A stretch of DNA of 64,000 nucleotides from Brumimicrobium sp964585545 (GTDB lineage Bacteria > Bacteroidota > Bacteroidia > Flavobacteriales_D > Crocinitomicaceae): positions 62,001-126,000 of the forward strand of contig CAZPDT010000004.1 in assembly GCA_964585545.1 (NCBI GenBank), read 5' to 3'. The position numbers and the translations under genes were made by a program. Below the pieces are notes generated by a model. That model made no database searches. It had not been told where the DNA came from and saw only the letters and a list, made by a program, of their open reading frames with translations. Below are positions 32,064 through 41,217 of this stretch, in pieces (within the stretch, counting starts at the first letter, position 1; the number at the start of each line of letters is the position of its first letter).

Positions 32064-33431
32064 ATGAATCAAATATCTAATAACCAGATGTTTAGCAAGA
32101 AAAATAAAGGATTGTTTGCGTTAGTGTTAACGCTGATTATGTTTGTTCCATTTGTTTCAAATGCACAAGATGGAGAAGCACTTTTTAAAACAAAATGTGC
32201 AACCTGTCACCAACCCCATAAAGACATGACAGGGCCAGCCCTCTATAAGATTCGAGATTTGTGGGCAGAGCAAGGAGAGCCAGAGGAAGCAATTATTCAA
32301 TGGGTACACAACTGGAAAATTGCTGTTGAGAAATACGACTATGCGAAAGAGGTTGAAAAATGGTCGCCTGCAGCGATGACAACTTTTCCAAAACTAACCA
32401 AAGAAGAAATTAATGCAATTTTTGATTATGTAGACGCAACCCCAATGCCAGGGGCAGCAAAAAGTGCAGGAGGTGAAACAGCCGTTGCATCTGATAATAC
32501 AGGAGGGGGCGCAGGAAAAGATGATGGGCTAGACCCAATGTGGTACGTGTTTGGCGGTTTATTCTTGGTTATTATTTTTGGACTTGGTGGAATTAAGCGT
32601 AAGCTTTTAAATGATAAATCATCTGATGATGAAGGAGAAGTTCAAGCATCAAATGATAGCACAAAGTTTGGCAGTAAAAAATGGGCATGGAAAAACAAGA
32701 AGTATATTGGTATAATTGCTTTTATTGTTGTTGTTGGTTTAATTACTTGGGCCTTTATGGGAATGTATACTGTGGGTGTGGTTACGGGTTACCACCCCAG
32801 TCAACCAATTAATTTCCCCCACAATGTTCATGCTGGCATTAATGGAATTGATTGTAAGTATTGCCATAATTCAGCAAATAAATCTAGAACAGCTGGATTA
32901 CCAACAACTAACGTTTGTATGAATTGCCACAAAATGGTCCATGGCTCAACGCCAGAGCAAAAAGCTAAAATCAGTAAGATTTACGAATCTGCTGGATTCT
33001 CTCCAGAAGGTGGAGGAACCTATAGTGGAGAAACTCAAAATATTGTTTGGAATAAGGTACATACACTTCCAGACCATGTTTTCTTTAGTCATAAACAACA
33101 TGTTGAAGTAGGGGGAATCGATTGTAAACAATGTCATGGAGATATGACTAAGCGAAAAGAAACGGCTGAGGTTATGCCTGTAGAAGAGCTCAATAAAATT
33201 GATGGAAATATTAAACTAACCAACCCAACATTAACAATGGGGTGGTGTATTGAATGTCATGACAAAAAAGAGGTTTCTACCGGTCCACTAGAGGGTAAGG
33301 GAGGTTATTATGAAGAGATTCATCAACGACTTCTTAACAATGACCCCGAACTTTATTCGGAATATTTAAAGGATGGAAAGGTAACTGTAAAAGAACTTGG
33401 TGGATGGGAATGTGCTAAGTGTCATTATTAA
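32064..33431 (+). CDS. actA: Alternative complex III subunit ActA, multihaem cytochrome c
   Basis: A 455-residue exported c-type cytochrome of the quinol:cytochrome c oxidoreductase complex. A signal peptide ends at SNAQ (about residue 35). An N-terminal single-haem domain has CATCH at 45-49; a membrane helix lies near 155-175 and another near 215-235; the C-terminal domain holds five more haem motifs, CKYCH, CMNCH, CKQCH, CIECH and CAKCH, making six in all. ActA relays electrons from the ActB-C core to downstream cytochrome. The five-haem domain is standard for ActA; the N-terminal extra haem domain looks like a fusion of a small cytochrome c. First gene of the act-cox operon. Confidence 0.93.
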   Translation: MNQISNNQMFSKKNKGLFALVLTLIMFVPFVSNAQDGEALFKTKCATCHQPHKDMTGPALYKIRDLWAEQGEPEEAIIQWVHNWKIAVEKYDYAKEVEKWSPAAMTTFPKLTKEEINAIFDYVDATPMPGAAKSAGGETAVASDNTGGGAGKDDGLDPMWYVFGGLFLVIIFGLGGIKRKLLNDKSSDDEGEVQASNDSTKFGSKKWAWKNKKYIGIIAFIVVVGLITWAFMGMYTVGVVTGYHPSQPINFPHNVHAGINGIDCKYCHNSANKSRTAGLPTTNVCMNCHKMVHGSTPEQKAKISKIYESAGFSPEGGGTYSGETQNIVWNKVHTLPDHVFFSHKQHVEVGGIDCKQCHGDMTKRKETAEVMPVEELNKIDGNIKLTNPTLTMGWCIECHDKKEVSTGPLEGKGGYYEEIHQRLLNNDPELYSEYLKDGKVTVKELGGWECAKCHY

Positions 33432-33474
33432 GAATCAATAGTTAAAGTAGATAGCTAAATAATATAATATTGCA

Positions 33475-36400
33475 ATGAGTAAAAAGTATTGGAAAGGTCT
33501 TGAAGAACTAAATGCTTCATCTGAATTCATTGAAAGTCAACGCAAAGAATTTAATCAAGAAGTAAGTATTGATGAATTTTTAGCAGACGAAAAAGTAAAA
33601 GAGTCTTCTACACCAAGAAGGGATTTTTTAAAGTTCTTAGGGTTTAGTGTTGCTGCGGCTACTGTTGCTGCATGTGAGGCGCCCGTTAATAAGGCTGTGC
33701 CTTATGTAAACAAACCAATTGATGTAACGCCAGGAGAGGCCACTTGGTATGCTTCTACTTATTATGATGGGAGTACTTACTCAAACATTCTTGTTAAAAC
33801 GAGAGAGGGTCGACCAATTTATATTAAAGGAAATAAAGATTATGGATTTACTAAAGGTGGAGTAAATCCTCGTGTTTTGGCTTCGGTTCTTACATTGTAC
33901 AATGAGGCAAGATTAAGATGGGGCTTTAAAGAAGGTCAAGGAGCAAAAACTTCAGATATCGATAAGGAAATTATTGCTCAATTGAAAAAAATTAAGGGCA
34001 AGAATGGGAAAGTAGTTTTGGTTTCAGATACTATTATTTCTCCTTCTACAAAGAAAGTAATTGAAGAATTTGAAAAATCAATTACTGGTACCGTGAGTAG
34101 TACAACTTCAATGGACACGCCCGCTGGTGGAGAAGCAAATGACAGCACGAATGTTAATGCTAACAATAACGCTCCAACCTTAGGTGGTGGTGCTCAATTT
34201 GAGCATATTCAATATGATGCTATTTCTTATTCTGGGATAAGAAAAGCCAATGAATTGGCATTTGGAAGTGCTGTAATTCCTGATTATGATTTTTCTAAAG
34301 CTAAAACAATCGTTAGTTTTGGAGCAGATTTTTTAAGTACTTGGTTAATGGCAACCCAGTTTGCTCATCAATATGGACAAAGAAGATCGCCAGATGGGAA
34401 GTGGATGAGCAAACATTATCAAATTGAATCCAATATGTCAGTTACGGGATCTAATGCGGATTTCCGTTACATGATGAAGCCTTCTGAAGAGGCGGCTATT
34501 TTAGCGGCATTAATAAAAGAACTAGGAGGATCTTCAAAGGGCGTTTCTGCAAAAGTTCCTGAAAGAATTGGAGCAGAAAACATTAAAAAAATAGCAAAAG
34601 AATTAAAAAAAGACGGTGGCTTAGTGGTATCGGGTTCTAACAATGTTGGTATTCAAGTTCTCGTCAATAAAATTAATCATTTAATTGGGGCGTACAAAAA
34701 CATAATTAACTTAAATAACCCTGTTAATATGTTTGCGTCTGAAGATGATAAAATGATGCAATTGGTTGCTGATGTAAGTGCGGGAAAGGGACCAGATGCT
34801 CTATTTTTCTATGATGTAAACCCTGTGTACTCACTACCAAATGGTGAAGCATTTGCAGATGCCATTGAAAAAGTTGATTTGACGGTTTCTCTATCTAGCT
34901 TTATGGATGAAACGGCATCACATTGTAATTATGTTGCACCAGATCACCATCCTTTAGAGGCATGGAATGATTATTCTCCAAAAGCCAATGAATATGCTTT
35001 GGCACAACCAACAATACGACCTTTGTTTGATTCAATGCAAGCACAAGAATCTTTCTTAGTATGGTCAGAAATTGCAGAACGTGAGGGAAAAGACAGTCAG
35101 GTATACTATAATTTCATAAAAGACAATTGGTCAAATAAAGGCTTTGAAGGCGAAAAAGACTTTAATACATTTTGGGAAACTACAATTTACAGGTCAGTTT
35201 TTTCAAATGAGGCAAAAGCACCTTCAATGCCAGAGTTTAATGATGCTGCCATTGGAAAAATATCAAAGAAATTACCTACTAAAGGTGGAGATTTAGAAGT
35301 TGTTTTTTATCAAAAAGCTTCCATAGGTGATGGTAAGCAAGCATCTAATCCCTGGTTGCAGGAACTTCCCGATCCTATTACAAAGGTGACGTGGGACAAT
35401 TATATTACAATGGATCCAGCCGTTATGGAAAGCAAAGGATACCAAGTGTATATAGATGAAGTTAATGAAGCAACAATGGGCGAAATAACGGTGGGCGATG
35501 TTACTTATAAACTACCTGTATTTCCTTCTCCAGGACAATCGCCAGGAACTGTTGGTATAGCTTTGGGTTACGAAAGAGGAAAGGGAGGAGTAAAAATTGG
35601 TAAAGCTGCTTTTCAAACAAAAGAATATGGTGGGCACGTGAAGGATGCAAACGGAAATCCAAAACCAATTGGTAAAAATGCTTTCCGAATGGTGCAAACA
35701 CATAATAATGCATTGGAATATTGGGCTGTCGGGTCATTAAAAAATTTAAATACAGGATATCCAATAGCAACTACTCAAACCCATAATACGATAATGGGAA
35801 GAAGCTCTATTGTGCGAGAAACAACATTAGAGGTTTATAAGAACCAATCAAAAAAGGCCTACAACCCTGATTGGACAATGGAAAAAATAAACAAGCACGG
35901 ACACCATGAGGAAGTGCCAATGGAAGAGTTTGACTTATGGGATCACCATCCTGTAAAGAATGTTGGACACCGTTGGGGAATGACAATTGATATGAATGCT
36001 TGTTTTGGTTGTGGCGCTTGTTTAGTGGCATGTCAATCCGAAAACAACATTCCAGTTGTAGGTAAAGATGAGGTGAGGCGAGCAAGAGAAATGGCTTGGC
36101 TTAGAATTGATCGCTATTATTCTTCTGATGAAGAAACAACGGTGGGACAATTTAAGGATCCAAATAATTTTGACCGTTCAATTGCTGATGTGGCCTCTTC
36201 TAATCCAAAGGTTGTTCATCAACCAATGATGTGTCAACATTGTAATCATGCGCCTTGTGAAACTGTTTGTCCAGTTAATGCGACAAACCACTCTGATGAA
36301 GGGCTTAATCAAATGGTTTATAACCGTTGTATAGGGACGCGTTACTGTGCAAACAACTGTCCTTATAAAGTAAGAAGATTTAACTGGTTTAATTATCCGT

Positions 36401-36795
36401 CATACAAGAAATTTGGAGAAGTGAATCCAGCACAAGATGATTTAGGACGCATGGTGTTGAATCCAGACGTAACAGTTAGAACACGAGGTGTAATGGAAAA
36501 ATGTTCATTATGTGTTCAGCGTGTTCAAGAAACAAAATTGAATGCTAAAATGGCGGGAGAGCCTGTTGCAGATGGTGATTTCCAAACAGCGTGTGCAGAT
36601 GCGTGTCCAACAGATGCGATTATTACAGGAGATTGGAATGATCCCGATTCAAAAATTCGAAAAATTTCAGAACACAAACGTTCGTATCATGCACTAGAAG
36701 AAATAGGAACGAGACCAAATATATGGTATCAAACAAAAGTGCGTAATGATGATAACGAAGTTCTTGTTGAGCTACAGTCAAAGAGAGGAGAATAA
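33475..36795 (+). CDS. actB: Alternative complex III subunit ActB, iron-sulphur/molybdopterin-oxidoreductase-like
   Basis: A 1106-residue periplasm-facing subunit. A twin-arginine-like motif (TPRRDFLKFLGFS, residues about 44-56) leads to a lipobox-like VAAC, so it is probably exported folded and lipid-anchored. Residues 80-740 resemble a molybdopterin oxidoreductase fold that in this complex carries no cofactor. The C-terminal 270 residues form a ferredoxin-like domain with four cysteine clusters: CFGCGACLVAC, CQHCNHAPCETVCPVNA, CIGTRYCANNCPYK and CSLCVQRVQ...CADACPTDA, binding iron-sulphur clusters. It passes electrons from ActC-bound quinol to ActA. A Thr/Ser/Asn-rich insertion lies near residues 200-230. 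Confidence 0.95.
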   Translation: MSKKYWKGLEELNASSEFIESQRKEFNQEVSIDEFLADEKVKESSTPRRDFLKFLGFSVAAATVAACEAPVNKAVPYVNKPIDVTPGEATWYASTYYDGSTYSNILVKTREGRPIYIKGNKDYGFTKGGVNPRVLASVLTLYNEARLRWGFKEGQGAKTSDIDKEIIAQLKKIKGKNGKVVLVSDTIISPSTKKVIEEFEKSITGTVSSTTSMDTPAGGEANDSTNVNANNNAPTLGGGAQFEHIQYDAISYSGIRKANELAFGSAVIPDYDFSKAKTIVSFGADFLSTWLMATQFAHQYGQRRSPDGKWMSKHYQIESNMSVTGSNADFRYMMKPSEEAAILAALIKELGGSSKGVSAKVPERIGAENIKKIAKELKKDGGLVVSGSNNVGIQVLVNKINHLIGAYKNIINLNNPVNMFASEDDKMMQLVADVSAGKGPDALFFYDVNPVYSLPNGEAFADAIEKVDLTVSLSSFMDETASHCNYVAPDHHPLEAWNDYSPKANEYALAQPTIRPLFDSMQAQESFLVWSEIAEREGKDSQVYYNFIKDNWSNKGFEGEKDFNTFWETTIYRSVFSNEAKAPSMPEFNDAAIGKISKKLPTKGGDLEVVFYQKASIGDGKQASNPWLQELPDPITKVTWDNYITMDPAVMESKGYQVYIDEVNEATMGEITVGDVTYKLPVFPSPGQSPGTVGIALGYERGKGGVKIGKAAFQTKEYGGHVKDANGNPKPIGKNAFRMVQTHNNALEYWAVGSLKNLNTGYPIATTQTHNTIMGRSSIVRETTLEVYKNQSKKAYNPDWTMEKINKHGHHEEVPMEEFDLWDHHPVKNVGHRWGMTIDMNACFGCGACLVACQSENNIPVVGKDEVRRAREMAWLRIDRYYSSDEETTVGQFKDPNNFDRSIADVASSNPKVVHQPMMCQHCNHAPCETVCPVNATNHSDEGLNQMVYNRCIGTRYCANNCPYKVRRFNWFNYPSYKKFGEVNPAQDDLGRMVLNPDVTVRTRGVMEKCSLCVQRVQETKLNAKMAGEPVADGDFQTACADACPTDAIITGDWNDPDSKIRKISEHKRSYHALEEIGTRPNIWYQTKVRNDDNEVLVELQSKRGE

Positions 36796-36847
36796 TGTTA
36801 TAACGACAAAGAGAAATAAAAGAGTATTAAAAAATAAATAAATTGTA

Positions 36848-38602
36848 ATGCATAAAGAAGCGTCAATTAGAGAACCATTAATCCTTGGTCATAAAACATA
36901 CCACGATATAACAGAGGATGTTTGTTCACCAATAGAAGGAAAGGCATCAAGAAATTGGTATATCCTATTTACAATTGCATCTATTATTGCACTTTATGGA
37001 GTAGGTTGTATTTTATATCTTATCGGAACAGGTATTGGTACTTGGGGACTAAATAAAACAGTAAACTGGGCTTGGGATATTACCAACTTTGTTTGGTGGG
37101 TTGGTATTGGTCATGCTGGAACACTTATTTCGGCAGTACTTTTATTGTTTCGTCAAAAATGGAGAATGGCAATTAATCGATCTGCAGAGGCAATGACAAT
37201 ATTTGCTGTATTTATGGCGGGTATATTTCCAATGATTCATATGGGTCGTATTTGGGTAGCATACTGGGTTGTGCCCATTCCTAACCACTTTGGTTCCTTG
37301 TGGCCGAACTTTAATTCGCCGCTTCTTTGGGATGTTTTCGCAATATCTACATATCTTTCTGTTTCAGCAGTATTTTGGTATATTGGTTTAATTCCAGATT
37401 TCGCAACAGTAAGAGATCGTGCAAAAACGCCGTTGGCTAAAAAAATGTACGGTATTCTTTCTTTTGGTTGGTCTGGTAAAGCAAAACATTGGAGTCGTTT
37501 TGAAATGGTTTCTCTTATTTTAGCAGGACTTGCAACGCCGCTTGTGTTCTCTGTTCACTCAATTGTATCTTTTGATTTTGCCACCTCTATTGTTCCGGGA
37601 TGGCACAGTACAATATATCCTCCTTATTTCGTTGCGGGTGCTGTATTCTCAGGGTTTGCAATGGTTCAGACTTTAGTATTGGTTATGCGCAAGGCGTTCA
37701 ATATGGAGGCATACATTACCCGTAAACACGTAGAATATATGAATATTGTAATTATGGTTACCGGAGGATTGGTGGCTATAGCTTATGCTTCAGAGTTTTT
37801 TATGGGATGGTATTCGGGTGTTGAATATGAGGCTTATATTTATTTATCCTGGGGAAATGCAACGGGTAGATACTGGTGGGCATTTTGGGCACTCATGCTT
37901 TGTAATATTGCAATTCCAGCAATGCTCTGGTTCAGAAAAATTAGAAGAAGTTTTTTCTGGGCATGGGTAATTGGAATTGTTATTAATATAGGAATGTGGT
38001 TTGAGCGATTTGATATTATTGTATTGGATCTTTACCATGATTACTTGCCTTCAGCATGGACAATGTTCTACCCAACACATATTGATATAGGAATATTTAT
38101 AGGAACAATTGGAATATTCTTAGTATTCTTCTTGTTGTTTGCTAGATACTTCCCTGTATTGCCATTGAACGAATTGAAAACAATATTGCGAAGCTCAGGC
38201 CAATCCTATAAGGAAGGTGATGCGCATTCACCTGCTTATTCCTTAGAAGACCAACATCTTGCTAAGGAAAACATAAAGGTTAAAATAAACTATGCGGGGG
38301 TGGCGCCACAGAAAGCAAAGCCAGACAAAAAAATGATGACTGCCGTTGATGAGTTTGTGAAAAAACTGGGTGCTGTTAAAGTTGAGGAAAAAGACGACTT
38401 GAAAGGATTAACAGGTTTAGGGCCTGTTATTGAAGAAAAGCTAAATTCAATAGGAATTTATACCTTCAAGCAACTTTCAAAATTAGATTTAAAAACAGAT
38501 ATTAGTATTCTTACTCAATATTTAGGTGTTGCAGCTAATGAAGGAAAGATTACTGCATGGAAAAAGGAAGCAGAAGAAAAGTTAAAAAACGATAACAAAT
38601 AA
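36848..38602 (+). CDS. actC: Alternative complex III subunit ActC (NrfD-like) with C-terminal helix-hairpin-helix extension
   Basis: A 584-residue inner-membrane protein of the NrfD/PsrC family with about ten hydrophobic helices between residues 38 and 440; it holds the quinol site and probably a proton path (GVGCILYLIGTG, WWVGIGHAGTLISAVLLLF, PIPNHFGSLWPNFNSPLLWD). After the helices comes a charged linker (about 445-510) and then residues 516-545, LKGLTGLGPVIEEKLNSIG and IYTFKQLSKL, a helix-hairpin-helix motif of the type in DNA-binding and flap-nuclease-like proteins, followed by a helical end. Family members that I know end soon after the last helix, so this cytoplasmic add-on of about 110 residues is unusual. 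Confidence 0.93.
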   Translation: MHKEASIREPLILGHKTYHDITEDVCSPIEGKASRNWYILFTIASIIALYGVGCILYLIGTGIGTWGLNKTVNWAWDITNFVWWVGIGHAGTLISAVLLLFRQKWRMAINRSAEAMTIFAVFMAGIFPMIHMGRIWVAYWVVPIPNHFGSLWPNFNSPLLWDVFAISTYLSVSAVFWYIGLIPDFATVRDRAKTPLAKKMYGILSFGWSGKAKHWSRFEMVSLILAGLATPLVFSVHSIVSFDFATSIVPGWHSTIYPPYFVAGAVFSGFAMVQTLVLVMRKAFNMEAYITRKHVEYMNIVIMVTGGLVAIAYASEFFMGWYSGVEYEAYIYLSWGNATGRYWWAFWALMLCNIAIPAMLWFRKIRRSFFWAWVIGIVINIGMWFERFDIIVLDLYHDYLPSAWTMFYPTHIDIGIFIGTIGIFLVFFLLFARYFPVLPLNELKTILRSSGQSYKEGDAHSPAYSLEDQHLAKENIKVKINYAGVAPQKAKPDKKMMTAVDEFVKKLGAVKVEEKDDLKGLTGLGPVIEEKLNSIGIYTFKQLSKLDLKTDISILTQYLGVAANEGKITAWKKEAEEKLKNDNK

Positions 38603-38605
38603 GAA

Positions 38606-39145
38606 ATGGAGTCAAACGTAGTTTTTTATGCGATGTATAATGATGATGAAGTGCTTAAAGAGGGCGCAAAGAAAGTCATCGCAAAGGGAGTAAAAGTGGC
38701 AGAGGTTTTCTCTCCCTTTCCAGTGCATGGATTGGACCCAATTCTAGGTCTTAAAGAATCACGGCTGGGAATCATGTCATTTATTTATGGATTAACAGGA
38801 TTAACCCTCGCAATTATTGGTATGAATTATTTTATGATTTATGATTGGCCAATGAACATTGGTGGAAAACCGAGTTTCTCCTTTTTGGAAAATTTATTGG
38901 CTTTTGTTCCTATTTCATTTGAAATGACCGTTTTATTTGCCGCACATGCCATGGCAATTAGTTATTTGTTAGTAAACAAAACAATTCCTGGTATGCCCGC
39001 TGTAAATCCCGACCCCAGAACGACAGATGATCGTTTTATTATGGAGTTAAGATTAAATGAAAACAGTAAGTTTTCTGAGAAGGAAATCGAAGCAATGTTA
39101 ATGGAAACAGGAATTGTTGAACTAGATCAAAAAAATATTAAATAA
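38606..39145 (+). CDS. actD: Alternative complex III subunit ActD (DUF3341)
   Basis: A 179-residue membrane subunit with the DUF3341 layout: a soluble N-terminal part (VVFYAMYNDDEVLKEGAKKV, EVFSPFPVHGLDPILGLKES) followed by two membrane helices (about residues 57-77 and 95-118) and a cytoplasmic tail with NPDPRTTDDRFIMEL. It begins 4 bases after actC and is followed 7 bases later by actE. In the known complex ActD packs beside ActC; no cofactor is expected. Confidence 0.95.
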   Translation: MESNVVFYAMYNDDEVLKEGAKKVIAKGVKVAEVFSPFPVHGLDPILGLKESRLGIMSFIYGLTGLTLAIIGMNYFMIYDWPMNIGGKPSFSFLENLLAFVPISFEMTVLFAAHAMAISYLLVNKTIPGMPAVNPDPRTTDDRFIMELRLNENSKFSEKEIEAMLMETGIVELDQKNIK

Positions 39146-39151
39146 TTTGCC

Positions 39152-39922
39152 ATGAAGAAAAAAATTAAGGCAATATCAATTAAAGCAATTGTGCTCACAT
39201 TTGGAGCGGGAATTTTATTTTCATGCGAAATGAATACAGATTCTCCAGGACTAGAGTTTATGCCCGACATGTATCGGTCTCCTGCAATTGAACCCTATGT
39301 GGATTATGGATGGATAAAAGAAACTACAAATGTAGATTTAACGAAAAAAGAATCTGCAAAACATCCTCCAATTCATACAATAGCTTATCATGGTGTTGTA
39401 AGCGATGAGGATATGGTGTTCTATTTACCTTATGATCGGAAAGCGAGTAAGTTTGCGCCAACTACCCACAATTTATTGGCAAAAGATGGTTGGAATATTG
39501 GAACTACGGCAGAAGGAGACTATTATAAATCTGCCGCTGATAAAAACCCAATAAAGTTGACTCCAGATAATGAAAAGGCAATTTTTGATGAAGGGAAAAA
39601 TTTATTCGACATCAATTGTAAACATTGTCATGGCGAAAAAGGAGATGGCGACGGACCTATGGTAGAAAGTGGAGCTTATGCTGGGGTGCCCGATTACAAG
39701 AATTTAAGCAGTGTGACTGATGGCCAAATTTTTTACGCCATTTATTATGGTAAAGGAATGATGGGAGCGCACGCTAATTTATTGACAACTAAAGAAATTT
39801 GGACGTTGGTTCATTATGTAGACAAACTTCGGTATGATGACTATGGAAGCTCTTTTGCTGACTCTTCAAACGAATCGGATACAACAAGTGTAGCAGCAGA
39901 CTCTACAGGTGCGAACGAATGA
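39152..39922 (+). CDS. actE: Alternative complex III subunit ActE, monohaem cytochrome c lipoprotein
   Basis: A 256-residue exported cytochrome. The N-terminus has a lipoprotein signal (FGAGILFSC, lipidated Cys near 25). The DMYRSPAIEPYVDYG region is conserved in ActE. One haem motif, CKHCHGEKGDGDGPM, lies near residues 155-170, with a likely axial methionine in GKGMMGAHANLL near 208. The C-terminal 30 residues are Ser/Asp/Thr-rich. It sits between actD and actF and probably accepts electrons from ActA for transfer to the oxidase. Confidence 0.94.
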   Translation: MKKKIKAISIKAIVLTFGAGILFSCEMNTDSPGLEFMPDMYRSPAIEPYVDYGWIKETTNVDLTKKESAKHPPIHTIAYHGVVSDEDMVFYLPYDRKASKFAPTTHNLLAKDGWNIGTTAEGDYYKSAADKNPIKLTPDNEKAIFDEGKNLFDINCKHCHGEKGDGDGPMVESGAYAGVPDYKNLSSVTDGQIFYAIYYGKGMMGAHANLLTTKEIWTLVHYVDKLRYDDYGSSFADSSNESDTTSVAADSTGANE

Positions 39923-39968
39923 TAACGCAAGTTAAATAGATATTATATTAAGAAAACAAATTAGTTAA

Positions 39969-41177
39969 ATGGATTATCAAATTTCAAATAAAGCAAAGAA
40001 GTGGACAACAATCGCCATGATTATTGGTATTGTGTTTACAGGAATTGGTATTATTGCCTCCATGGGTGATGGTCTTCTTGGACGAAGATTTATGGCCAAT
40101 TTATTATCAGATAGTATATTCTTTTTCGCTATTGCAATTAGTGCAATGTTTTTCTTGGCATTGAGTTATGTTGCCGAGGTGGGATGGGTTGCCTATGTTA
40201 GACGACCAATAGAAGCAATTTCTAAGTTTTTACCCGTGGGAATGGGTATACTATTAGTTACGTTGTTAACGCTTTCGTTTCTACATGGTGGTCATATCTA
40301 TTTATGGATGGATCCTTCTATAATGAAAGAAGGTGGCGCACATTATGATGCGGCAGCAGCCCACAAAGGAGGCTATTTAAACATGACATTTTTCTGGATT
40401 AGAACAGCTGTTTATTTTACAGCTTATTACCTTATTTGGAAAGGTTTTATGAAAAGGTCAAAACTCATAGATCAAAATCCAGATGATGCTGTTGCGTTAC
40501 ATAAGAAAAACTTTTTAAAAGGTGCTTTATTTCTAGTAGTATTTGGATTTTTTAGTTCAATGAGTGCATGGGATTGGATGATGTCAATTGATGTTCATTG
40601 GCACTCTACCTTGTTTGGTTGGTATGTGTTTGCTGGTGGATGGGTATCTGTTATGGTTGTTATTTTATTGTTGTTATTTTACCTCAAAAAAGCAGGGTAT
40701 TTACCAAAATTAAATCAAAGTCATATTCATGATGTTGGAACTTGGATATTTGCACTCTCCTTTTTATGGTCTTACCTTTGGTTTTCGCAATTTATGTTGT
40801 ATTGGTACGCTAATGTACCTGAAGAAGTTGCTTATTTTGTAATGAGGGTCGAGAACTACAAGTATATTTTCTTTGGAATGTTTATTATAAACTTTGTTTT
40901 CCCTATGTTACTCCTTATGTCACGCGATGCAAAAAGACACATGGGTATTCTTACTTTTGTTGGGGTACTTATTCTGATAGGGCATTGGCTAGATACTTGG
41001 TTGATGATTATGGGAGGCTCTATGGGAGAAGCAGGAAGTTTTGGATTATTAGAAGTAGGTATGGGTGTTCTCTTCCTTGGACTATTTAGTCGTGTTGTTT
41101 TACATAAGTTGTCACTATCGCCTTTAATAAGTCAAAACGACCCTTTCTTGGACGAGTCATTACATCACGAAATATAA
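39969..41177 (+). CDS. actF: Alternative complex III subunit ActF (NrfD-like paralogue)
   Basis: A 402-residue membrane protein with about ten hydrophobic helices, distantly similar to ActC and typical of ActF: AMFFLALSYVAEVGWVAYVR, HIYLWMDPSIM, SAWDWMMSIDVHWHSTLFGW and SFLWSYLWFSQFMLYWYANV. It has no cofactor motif. It follows actE by 46 bases and precedes coxB by 40 bases, so the oxidoreductase and its terminal oxidase are encoded in one transcription unit. Confidence 0.95.
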   Translation: MDYQISNKAKKWTTIAMIIGIVFTGIGIIASMGDGLLGRRFMANLLSDSIFFFAIAISAMFFLALSYVAEVGWVAYVRRPIEAISKFLPVGMGILLVTLLTLSFLHGGHIYLWMDPSIMKEGGAHYDAAAAHKGGYLNMTFFWIRTAVYFTAYYLIWKGFMKRSKLIDQNPDDAVALHKKNFLKGALFLVVFGFFSSMSAWDWMMSIDVHWHSTLFGWYVFAGGWVSVMVVILLLLFYLKKAGYLPKLNQSHIHDVGTWIFALSFLWSYLWFSQFMLYWYANVPEEVAYFVMRVENYKYIFFGMFIINFVFPMLLLMSRDAKRHMGILTFVGVLILIGHWLDTWLMIMGGSMGEAGSFGLLEVGMGVLFLGLFSRVVLHKLSLSPLISQNDPFLDESLHHEI

Positions 41178-41217
41178 TTTGAATTTAAGTTATAAGAATT
41201 AGTTAATTTTAGAAAAA

